5,116 nt of DNA from G020354085 sp964629975 (GTDB lineage Bacteria > Pseudomonadota > Gammaproteobacteria > Acidiferrobacterales > Sulfurifustaceae): positions 1 through 5,116 of the forward strand of contig CAZVUN010000171.1 of assembly GCA_964629975.1 (NCBI GenBank). The letters run 5' to 3'. Shown here piece after piece: positions 1-5,116 of the stretch. A program made the position numbers and the translations under genes. Position 1 is the stretch's first letter. Every line of letters begins with the position of its first letter. The notes beneath the pieces were generated by a model. The model was given only the letters and a program-made list of their open reading frames with translations, ran no database searches and was not told the origin of the DNA.

Positions 1-328
1 TTGCTTCATAGGTGCGCTTGAGCGCGGCTTCCATGTGGCGCGACACCGGGCCGGTCACCAGCAGCATGTCGGCGTGGCGCGGGCTGGCGACAAAGTGCAC
101 ACCGAAGCGCTCGATGCCGTAGTAGGGGTTGTTGAGCGCGTGGATCTCGAGCTCGCAGCCGTTGCAGGAGCCAGCGTCGACCTCGCGGATCGCGAGCGAG
201 CCGCCGAACAGCTCGCCGATACGCGCATGGAGCTGCGCGCCGACCTCTTCGAGCGCCGGCTCGTCGATCTTCGGCAGCGGCTCGGTGACGATGCCGATAC
301 GCTGGATCTTGGCGAGGATTCGCAGCAT
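1..328 (-). CDS. hyfI: HyfI-like NuoB-type iron-sulfur small subunit, N-terminal part (partial)
   Basis: The first 109 residues are visible; the 3' part runs off base 1. The protein starts M-L-R-I-L-A-K-I-Q-R and carries D51-A-G-S-C55-N-G-C58-E-L-E-I, the first two ligands of the [4Fe-4S] cluster next to the large subunit. It has the C-x-x-C form of hydrogenase small subunits (HycG/EchC type) and not the tandem Cys-Cys of NuoB. Next come N66-N-P-Y-Y-G-I-E-R-F-G and S82-P-R-H-A-D-M-L-L-V-T-G-P-V, the conserved core of the family. The other two cysteine ligands fall outside the window. It transfers electrons within the peripheral arm. The ATG at 328-326 lies three bases after the hyfG stop and has only a weak ribosome site (T-A-G-G-C-C directly before it), so coupling to hyfG termination is likely. 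Confidence 0.92.
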   Translation of the reverse strand, partial: MLRILAKIQRIGIVTEPLPKIDEPALEEVGAQLHARIGELFGGSLAIREVDAGSCNGCELEIHALNNPYYGIERFGVHFVASPRHADMLLVTGPVSRHMEAALKRTYEA

Positions 329-331
329 GGC

Positions 332-1915
332 CTACACGTCGTGTCCCGAGTAAGAACCGTTCACGGACTTGTTGCACACCGGAAAGTCCGGGACGATGTT
401 GTCGTGGATGAGCAGTTCCAGCGCCGGCCAGGTCGTCCAGGACGGATCGCGCGGGAAGTAGCGGGCGACCCTGCCATCCTCGCCGAAGCGGACATAGGCC
501 AGGCACTCGCCGCGGAAGCCCTCGACCAGTCCCAGCCCCTCGGCGCCGGCGGCAGGCGCGCGCCAGGCAGCGCGCACCGGGCCGGCAGGCAGCGTGCCGA
601 GCAGTTCCTCGAGCAGCCGCAGCGATTCGCGGGTCTCCTCGACACGCACGCGCAGGCGCGCGGCGACGTCGCCGTAGTGGTATACCGGCACGTTGATCGA
701 GAGGCGGTCGTAGGGCGGGTACGGGGCGTCGCGGCGCACGTCGAAATCGACGTTCGATGCGCGGCCGACATACCCCATGCAGCCGAGCGCGGCGGCGAGC
801 TCCGGCTTGAGCACGCCGGTTGTCACGAGGCGGTCTTCGACCGAGGGCGAGTCATTGACGATATGCATGAGCTTGTCGAGCTGCTTGCGCAACGCCGGCA
901 ACTGCGCGCGCATCGGGGCAAGCGCGTTATCGGCGATGTCGGCGGCCACCCCGCCCGGCACGACCCGATCCATCAGCAACCGATGGCCGAAGGCCTGCTG
1001 CGAGACCCGCAGCCATTCCTCGCGCAGCCGGGAAAATTGATAGAAGCCGAAGGTGAATGCCACATCGTTCAGGATGGCACCGATGTCGCCCAGGTGATTG
1101 GCGACGCGTTCGCGTTCGGCCAGTATCGCGCGAAGATGAAGCGCGCGCGCCGTAGCCTCGACGCCGGCTGCCTTCTCCATCGCCTGGCACGCCGCCCAGG
1201 CGTGTGCCACGGTCGAGTCGCCGGACACCCGTCCCGCCAGGCGCGCGAGGCCCTCGGGGTCACGGCCGACGGCGATTCGCTCGATGCCCTTGTGCACGTA
1301 GCCGAGCCGCTCTTCCAGATGAAGAACCGTCTCGCCCACCGCCTGGAAGCGAAAATGCCCGGGCTCGATGATGCCGGCGTGCACCGGCCCCACGGGGATC
1401 TCATAGACGCCCACGCCGTGGGCGAACAGGAACCGATACTGGTGATCGGGAGGCGTGGTGGCCGGCGGATGGCCGGCGACGGGAAAACCCCGGCGCAGCG
1501 GGTATTCCGAGTCCTTCCATGCCTGGTGGCGCGTCCAGCGGCGCGCGTCGGGGTGATCGGTAAAGGCTATACCGAGCATGTCCTGGGTATGGCGCTCGGG
1601 CCGGTCGGCCGCCGGGAAGTAGGGCGTGTGCGAGGCGAGGACCGGGTGCGCGCGCGGTACGGCGGTGCGGGCGAGGAGGTAGGCCCCGCCCTTCTCGAAA
1701 CAGGCGTTGATCCGCATGTCCTCGCCCATGTCTTCTCCCCAGCCGGCGACCCAGCGGAAACCGGCCGCCTGCGCTTGCGCGCCGAGCCGCCCCCAGTCAT
1801 CGGTGCTGACCTCGATCAGCCGTGCGGGTGCAAGGCCCGCTGGCGGCTTTTCGGTCACGCCGATGCCCTGCCGCGCGAGCGCCTCGAGGAATGGCACCAT
1901 CCCGGCGGGGTTCAT
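332..1915 (-). CDS. hyfG: HyfG-like fused NuoC/NuoD-type large subunit lacking Ni-Fe ligands (Ehr-type)
   Basis: This 527-residue soluble protein has the HycE/HyfG layout. Residues 1 to about 145 form a NuoC-like domain with the signature E107-R-x-x-x-D112-M-x-G-I-x-F-x-x-H121-P-D-x-R-R and P139-L-R-R-x-F-P. The rest is a NuoD/[NiFe]-hydrogenase large-subunit domain beginning at G176-P-V-H-A-G-I-I-E-P-G-H-F-R. In hydrogenases two CxxC pairs bind the Ni-Fe centre. Here the first is R229-V-S-G-D-S234 (both Cys to Ser) and the second is N519-G-S-Y-S-G524 (Cys to Ser and Gly). Five cysteines remain (72, 243, 379, 471, 514), none paired. The protein stops at residue 527, so there is no cleavable maturation tail. 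It should not evolve or oxidise H2. The frame is open and family residues elsewhere are kept, so this is a divergent functional family, not decay. The start at 1915 forms an ATGA overlap with hyfF. Confidence 0.95.
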   Translation of the reverse strand: MNPAGMVPFLEALARQGIGVTEKPPAGLAPARLIEVSTDDWGRLGAQAQAAGFRWVAGWGEDMGEDMRINACFEKGGAYLLARTAVPRAHPVLASHTPYFPAADRPERHTQDMLGIAFTDHPDARRWTRHQAWKDSEYPLRRGFPVAGHPPATTPPDHQYRFLFAHGVGVYEIPVGPVHAGIIEPGHFRFQAVGETVLHLEERLGYVHKGIERIAVGRDPEGLARLAGRVSGDSTVAHAWAACQAMEKAAGVEATARALHLRAILAERERVANHLGDIGAILNDVAFTFGFYQFSRLREEWLRVSQQAFGHRLLMDRVVPGGVAADIADNALAPMRAQLPALRKQLDKLMHIVNDSPSVEDRLVTTGVLKPELAAALGCMGYVGRASNVDFDVRRDAPYPPYDRLSINVPVYHYGDVAARLRVRVEETRESLRLLEELLGTLPAGPVRAAWRAPAAGAEGLGLVEGFRGECLAYVRFGEDGRVARYFPRDPSWTTWPALELLIHDNIVPDFPVCNKSVNGSYSGHDV

Positions 1916-3381
1916 AACGGCGAGCTCCCCGCGATCAGCACGGTCGCCTGCTCGAACCAGCCCGCCAGGAAACCCGGAATCGAAAGCCCCAGCCACAGCA
2001 CGAGCGCCAGATGCACCATGACCGGGACCATGTTGGCGTGCACGGGTTTCTGGCCCTGCGGCGGCTCACCGTAGACCATCGGATGCAGGTGGCGGAACAG
2101 CCCCGCGAACGCCACGCCGAAGCCCAGGAGCAGCGGAACCGCGAGCCAGGGTGCCGACTTCATGGTGGCAATGAGCAGCAGGAACTCGCTGGTGAACACG
2201 CCGAAGGGCGGAAACCCGGCGATCGCCACCGTGCCGATCAGGAGCCCCCAGCCGACGGCCGGCTGGGTGCGGATCAGACCGCGGATCTTCTCGATGCGCT
2301 GGCTGCCGGCGATGTGCGAGGCGTGCCCGACGGTGACGAAGATCGCGCTCTTGGTGAGCGAGTGCACGGTCATGTGCAGCAGCGCCCCGAAGGTCGCGAG
2401 CGGTCCCCCGAGCCCGAAGGCGTAGGTCATGAGCCCCATGTGCTCGATCGAGGAATAGCTGAACATGCGCTTGATGTCGTGCTGGCGGTGCAGGAACAAC
2501 CCCGCGACCACGAACGACAGCAGGCCGAAGCCCATCATCAGGTAACCGGCGAGCTGGTTCTGCAGCGAGGCGTCGACCAGCATCTTGAGCCGCACCAGCG
2601 CGTAGAGGGCGACGTTGAGCAACAGGCCCGAGAGCACCGCCGACATCGGTGTCGGGCCCTCGGAGTGCGCGTCCGGCAGCCAGTTGTGCAGCGGCACGAG
2701 CCCCACCTTGGTTCCGTAACCCACCAGCAGGAATACGAAAGCGAGCGACAGCACCGTCGGGTCGAGGTGCGCGGCCTGGGTGTGCAGCACGCTCCACAGT
2801 AGCGTGTCGTCGCGCCCGGCGCCTAGCTTCTGCTCGGCGGCGAAGTACACGAGCACGGTGCCGAACAGCGCCTGGGCGATGCCCACGCCGCACAGCACGA
2901 AATACTTCCACGCCGCCTCGATCGACTCGGGGGTGCGGTACAGCGACACCAGCAGCACCGTGGTGAGCGTCGCCGCTTCCATCGCCACCCACAGGATGCC
3001 GAGGTTGTTGGTCGAAAGCGCCAGCAGCATCGCGAACAGGAAACCCTGGTACATCGAGTGATACAGACGCATGCGCCGGTCCGTGAGGCGGCCGCGCTCG
3101 ACCTCGTGGCGCATATAGGGGCGCGAGAAGATCGCCGTGGTCATCCCCACGAATGCCGTGAGGGCGACGAGGTAGACATTGAAGGCGTCGATGTAGAACA
3201 TGCGCCCGCTCGAGAGCTGCGGCCCATTGGCGAACACGTTGAGCGCCATGAACGCCGAGGTGAGGAAAGTGACGGCACTCGCCGTCACGTTGATCCAGCC
3301 GCCGATCGGCCGGTGGCCGGTGAACACGAGCAGCAGGCTGCCGATGAGCGGCGCGAGCAGCGTGATTTCGAGCAGCGTCAT
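1912..3381 (-). CDS. hyfF: HyfF-like antiporter-type proton-channel subunit
   Basis: This 489-residue polytopic protein (about 14 helices) is of the NuoL/M/N-MrpA/D superfamily, closest to HyfF. The proton-path residues conserved in these subunits are visible: E135 in L-W-V-A-M-E-A-A-T (TM5), K159 nearby, K225 in Y-G-T-K-V-G-L-V-P-L-H (TM7), H232 and H239 in the L-H-N-W-L-P-D-A-H-S-E-G-P loop, K304 in D-I-K-R-M-F-S-Y-S-S-I-E-H-M-G, H340 and K344 in H-S-L-T-K, and E399 in F-T-S-E-F (TM12). There is no long lateral helix as in NuoL, so it is the short NuoM/N-like form. It begins in an ATGA overlap with hyfE and ends in another with hyfG. The last codon is TTA, rare in such GC-rich DNA and dictated by the overlapping start. 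No sign of damage. The role is inferred as one proton-translocation channel of the complex. Confidence 0.95.
   Translation of the reverse strand: MTLLEITLLAPLIGSLLLVFTGHRPIGGWINVTASAVTFLTSAFMALNVFANGPQLSSGRMFYIDAFNVYLVALTAFVGMTTAIFSRPYMRHEVERGRLTDRRMRLYHSMYQGFLFAMLLALSTNNLGILWVAMEAATLTTVLLVSLYRTPESIEAAWKYFVLCGVGIAQALFGTVLVYFAAEQKLGAGRDDTLLWSVLHTQAAHLDPTVLSLAFVFLLVGYGTKVGLVPLHNWLPDAHSEGPTPMSAVLSGLLLNVALYALVRLKMLVDASLQNQLAGYLMMGFGLLSFVVAGLFLHRQHDIKRMFSYSSIEHMGLMTYAFGLGGPLATFGALLHMTVHSLTKSAIFVTVGHASHIAGSQRIEKIRGLIRTQPAVGWGLLIGTVAIAGFPPFGVFTSEFLLLIATMKSAPWLAVPLLLGFGVAFAGLFRHLHPMVYGEPPQGQKPVHANMVPVMVHLALVLWLGLSIPGFLAGWFEQATVLIAGSSPL
1925..1930 (-). promoter_or_regulatory. Shine-Dalgarno site of hyfG
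   Basis: GGGGAG lies nine bases upstream of the ATG at 1915-1913, inside the end of hyfF. It favours this start over an in-frame ATG at 1996 that would add 27 residues overlapping hyfF. Confidence 0.65.
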
Positions 3382-4100
3382 CCCCGTTCTCCCGGTGCAC
3401 CGGCCTCGGCCTCGAGCGGCGGCGGTTCGTGCGCCTCCGACAGGCGCGTGAGCTGATCGACATCAAGGGTGTCGAAGGACTCGCGCATGTGGAAGAAGAA
3501 CACACCGAACAGGATCGCCGCCACCAGCACATCGAACGCCACGCCGAGCTCCACGATCAACGGCATGCCGTAGGTCGAAACCACCGCCGAGAAGAACAGG
3601 CCGTTCTCGATCGACATGAAGCCGATCACCTGCGCGACTGCCTTCTTGCGCGCGATCATGAGCAGCATGCCGATCAGCACCGTGGCGATGCTGACGGCGA
3701 TGGTGTTGCGCGTGGCAAGCCCCGAGAGGTGCACGATCGGCAGTGCCACGTAATAGCTGAAGATCACCAGCCCGGCGCCGCCAAGCAGCAGCAGCGACGG
3801 ATGGCGGATCGGTTCGGCCTCGATGTGCAGATTGAGCTGGATCGCCAGGCGGTAGAGCAGGTACGGGATCGCGAGCACCTTGAGCGCGACCGTGAGGGCG
3901 GCGGACACGTACAGGTGCGTATGCCCCGAGACGAAGGCGACCAGCGCCGTCACCACCGCCAGCAGCAGGCCCTGCCAGGCGAAGGCGAAGATCAGGGGCA
4001 TGACGCGGGCCTGGGAGAGCATGATGAACGATGTGAATAGCACGAGCGCGGCAAACAGGATGATCGCCTGCTGGTAGACGGAGAGGGCAGCGAGCGACAT
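3378..4100 (-). CDS. hyfE: HyfE-like membrane subunit (NuoK/MrpC-related)
   Basis: This 240-residue membrane protein has about seven helices (roughly residues 8-29, 33-57, 63-87, 104-124, 131-150, 155-177 and 180-203). It matches HyfE, whose later part resembles NuoK/MrpC and contributes the small antiporter-like part of the proton path. Buried charged residues typical of the family are K74 (T-V-A-L-K-V-L), E165 in S-I-E-N-G (163-167), E184 and D190 (E-L-G-V-A-F-D). The last 35 residues or so are hydrophilic, acidic and proline-rich, probably a disordered cytoplasmic tail; E. coli HyfE is about 216 residues, so the extra length is here. The gene starts one base after the hyfC stop and ends in an ATGA overlap with hyfF. 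Confidence 0.93.
   Translation of the reverse strand: MSLAALSVYQQAIILFAALVLFTSFIMLSQARVMPLIFAFAWQGLLLAVVTALVAFVSGHTHLYVSAALTVALKVLAIPYLLYRLAIQLNLHIEAEPIRHPSLLLLGGAGLVIFSYYVALPIVHLSGLATRNTIAVSIATVLIGMLLMIARKKAVAQVIGFMSIENGLFFSAVVSTYGMPLIVELGVAFDVLVAAILFGVFFFHMRESFDTLDVDQLTRLSEAHEPPPLEAEAGAPGERG
3389..3393 (-). promoter_or_regulatory. Shine-Dalgarno site of hyfF
   Basis: GGGAG lies seven bases upstream of the hyfF ATG at 3381-3379, inside the hyfE tail (codons for Gly-Glu). Together with the ATGA overlap it supports the chosen hyfF start. Confidence 0.7.
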
Positions 4101-4101
4101 G

Positions 4102-5061
4102 CTAGCCTCCGGTCTCGAGCACCACGTGCGTCAGCATGCCGAGCAGCGCGAGCAAAAACGCAAAGCCAAGGAACTGCGGCACGCGGAACAGGCGCATCTT
4201 GGCGAGCACCGTCTCCCACACCACCAGCACCGCGGCGAGCCCGGCGAGCTTGGCAGCGATGGCCGCGGCACCGACGGCGAGCGCTGCGGGCGTGAGCTCG
4301 CGCGCGATGCCCCAGGGAAAGAAGATATTGGCGATCAGCACCGCGTAGATCATGAGCTTGATCTGGGCCGCCCATTCGATGAGTGCCAGGTAGCGGCCCG
4401 AGTACTCGAGGATCATCGCCTCGTGGATCATGGTGAGCTCGAGATGGGTGGCCGGGTTGTCCACCGGGATGCGCCCGGTCTCGGCGACGGCCACCATGGC
4501 GAGCCCGGCGAGCGCGAACAGGAACGAGGGGCGCAGCACCAGGCCGCCATCCAGCACATGCTGCACGGCCGTAAACAGGTTGGTCGAGGTCGCGGTCATG
4601 GACAGGGTGAACACCGCCATCAGCATCGCCGGCTCGGCGAGCGCTGCCACCGTCATTTCGCGCGACGAGCCCATGCCGCCGAAGGCGGTGCCGATGTCGA
4701 GGCCGGCGAGCGCGGTGAAGAAGCGCGCCAGCGCGAAGAAGCCGACGATCACGATCACGTCGGCGATCGCGCCGGTCGGCAACCCGAGCGCGATGAGCGG
4801 TATGGCCGCCGCCGAGAGAAGCATCGCGCTGAACACCACATAGGGGGTCCAGCGGAACAGCCAGGAGGCGTTTTCGGCGATCACCAGCTCCTTGCGCATG
4901 AGCTTGGCGATGTCGCGGTACGGCTGCAGGAGCGAGGGGGCGGCGCGGTTTTGCATGTGGCACTTGACGCGCTTGACCCAGCCGGCGAGCAGTGGCGCGG
5001 CCGCCACGAAAACGGCGGTCTGGAGGGCGGCCAGCAGCCAGGCGATCAGCTGATGATCCAT
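4102..5061 (-). CDS. hyfC: HyfC-like NuoH-type membrane anchor subunit of a group 4 hydrogenase-related complex
   Basis: This 319-residue protein is hydrophobic throughout, with about eight predicted membrane helices. It belongs to the NuoH/HyfC/HycD family (respiratory chain complex I subunit 1), which anchors the iron-sulfur arm and forms the first part of the proton path. Family signatures are visible: a basic loop with P-S-L-L-Q-P-Y-R-D at residues 42-50, G-M-G-S-S-R-E at 129-135, and A-E-T-G-R-I-P-V-D-N-P at 193-203, followed by H-L-E-L-T (206-210), H213-E214 and E219-Y-S-G. These match the hydrogenase branch (AExxRxPVDNP) rather than the NuoH branch (AExNRxPFDLxEaE). Length fits the family (just over 300 residues). 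The ATG at 5061-5059 places the first helix as in relatives. No good Shine-Dalgarno site precedes it, so translation probably depends on re-initiation after the overlapping hyfB end. Confidence 0.93.
   Translation of the reverse strand: MDHQLIAWLLAALQTAVFVAAAPLLAGWVKRVKCHMQNRAAPSLLQPYRDIAKLMRKELVIAENASWLFRWTPYVVFSAMLLSAAAIPLIALGLPTGAIADVIVIVGFFALARFFTALAGLDIGTAFGGMGSSREMTVAALAEPAMLMAVFTLSMTATSTNLFTAVQHVLDGGLVLRPSFLFALAGLAMVAVAETGRIPVDNPATHLELTMIHEAMILEYSGRYLALIEWAAQIKLMIYAVLIANIFFPWGIARELTPAALAVGAAAIAAKLAGLAAVLVVWETVLAKMRLFRVPQFLGFAFLLALLGMLTHVVLETGG
4106..4110 (-). promoter_or_regulatory. Shine-Dalgarno site of hyfE
   Basis: GGAGG lies five bases upstream of the hyfE ATG at 4100-4098. It sits inside the last codons of hyfC (Thr-Gly-Gly-stop). 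It is the strongest ribosome binding site in the window and fixes the hyfE start. Confidence 0.85.
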
Positions 5062-5116
5062 AGCAACACCAGCAACGTCACGAACGAATACACCAGGTAG
5101 GTGTGGATACTGCCGG
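5046..5116 (-). CDS. hyfB: HyfB-like antiporter-type membrane subunit, C-terminal end only (partial)
   Basis: Only the last 22 codons are inside the window; the 5' part lies beyond base 5116. The visible residues read GSIHTYLVYSFVTLLVLLWI followed by I-S and a TGA stop at 5048-5046. This is a short glycine-initiated loop running into a hydrophobic helix of about 18 residues, as expected for the last transmembrane helix of HyfB/HycC-type proteins (NuoL/MrpA-like proton channel subunits). The frame overlaps the start of the next gene by 16 nt, which suggests translational coupling. The identification rests on the G-S-I-H-x-Y-L pattern, recalled as typical of this family's C-terminus, and on gene order (B before C). 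Too little is visible to judge proton-channel residues. Confidence 0.72.
   Translation of the reverse strand, partial: GSIHTYLVYSFVTLLVLLWIIS

Noticed and set aside
332..1915. Large subunit as a decaying hydrogenase pseudogene
   Set aside because: The frame is intact, NuoC and NuoD-type motifs are well kept, both metal sites are changed in a consistent way, and all neighbouring genes are intact and coupled.
1913..1996. Upstream ATG at 1996 as the start of the large subunit
   Set aside because: It would add 27 residues overlapping hyfF in another frame with no family counterpart. The ATG at 1915 has a Shine-Dalgarno site and a standard ATGA overlap.
35..2074. 679-codon open frame on the plus strand
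   Set aside because: It is antisense to hyfG and the end of hyfF. The product is rich in Arg, Ala, Gly and His with no recognisable domain, as expected from the complement of GC-rich codons, while the minus strand encodes conserved families.
2247..2267. 8-bp inverted repeat CCCAGCCG / CGGCTGGG inside hyfF as a possible terminator
   Set aside because: It lies mid-gene, has no T-run on either side, and such stems occur by chance in GC-rich coding DNA.
2011..5100. Other long plus-strand open frames (2011-2802, 3429-4040, 4099-5100)
   Set aside because: They oppose hyfF, hyfE and hyfC and have His/Arg/Glu/Gln-rich low-complexity products typical of antisense to membrane-protein codons. No family resemblance was seen.
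332..5116. True respiratory complex I (nuo) operon
   Set aside because: Gene order B-C-E-F-G-I, the NuoC/D fusion, the hydrogenase-type AETGRIPVDNP in HyfC and CNGC in HyfI fit the hydrogenase-4 branch; nuoE/F/G and nuoI are not present at the expected places.

Overview
The window is a GC-rich bacterial segment (strong G/C preference at third codon positions, Shine-Dalgarno sites, tightly packed genes). It is most consistent with a proteobacterium, but the sequence alone does not fix the lineage. Every supported gene lies on the minus strand, so transcription runs from 5116 towards 1. There is no gene-free stretch longer than three bases, and no RNA gene, mobile element, CRISPR array, promoter or terminator is visible; the promoter and the end of the operon lie outside the window.

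In transcription order the genes are: the last 22 codons of a HyfB-like antiporter-type membrane subunit (5046-5116), HyfC-like NuoH-type membrane anchor (4102-5061), HyfE-like membrane subunit with a NuoK/MrpC-like part (3378-4100), HyfF-like antiporter-type subunit (1912-3381), HyfG-like fused NuoC/NuoD-type large subunit (332-1915), and the first 109 residues of a HyfI-like iron-sulfur small subunit (1-328). This is the core of a complex related to respiratory complex I and group 4 membrane-bound [NiFe] hydrogenases. Junctions are a 16-nt overlap, a 1-nt gap, two ATGA overlaps and a 3-nt gap, so one translationally coupled polycistron is expected.

The most notable point is the large subunit. 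Both CxxC motifs that hold the Ni-Fe centre in true hydrogenases are gone: the N-terminal RxCGxC is R-V-S-G-D-S and the C-terminal DPCxxC is N-G-S-Y-S-G. The protein also ends three residues after the second site, leaving no tail for a maturation protease. The quinone-site His and Tyr of NuoD are not in place either. The small subunit keeps its CNGC pair, and the membrane subunits keep the charged residues of the proton path. The locus therefore looks like an energy-converting-hydrogenase-related (Ehr-type) complex: an intact proton-translocating module joined to a peripheral arm that should not carry out H2 chemistry and whose electron donor or acceptor is unknown. The HyfH ferredoxin gene expected between hyfG and hyfI, and the HyfD gene expected between hyfC and hyfE, are absent at those positions.
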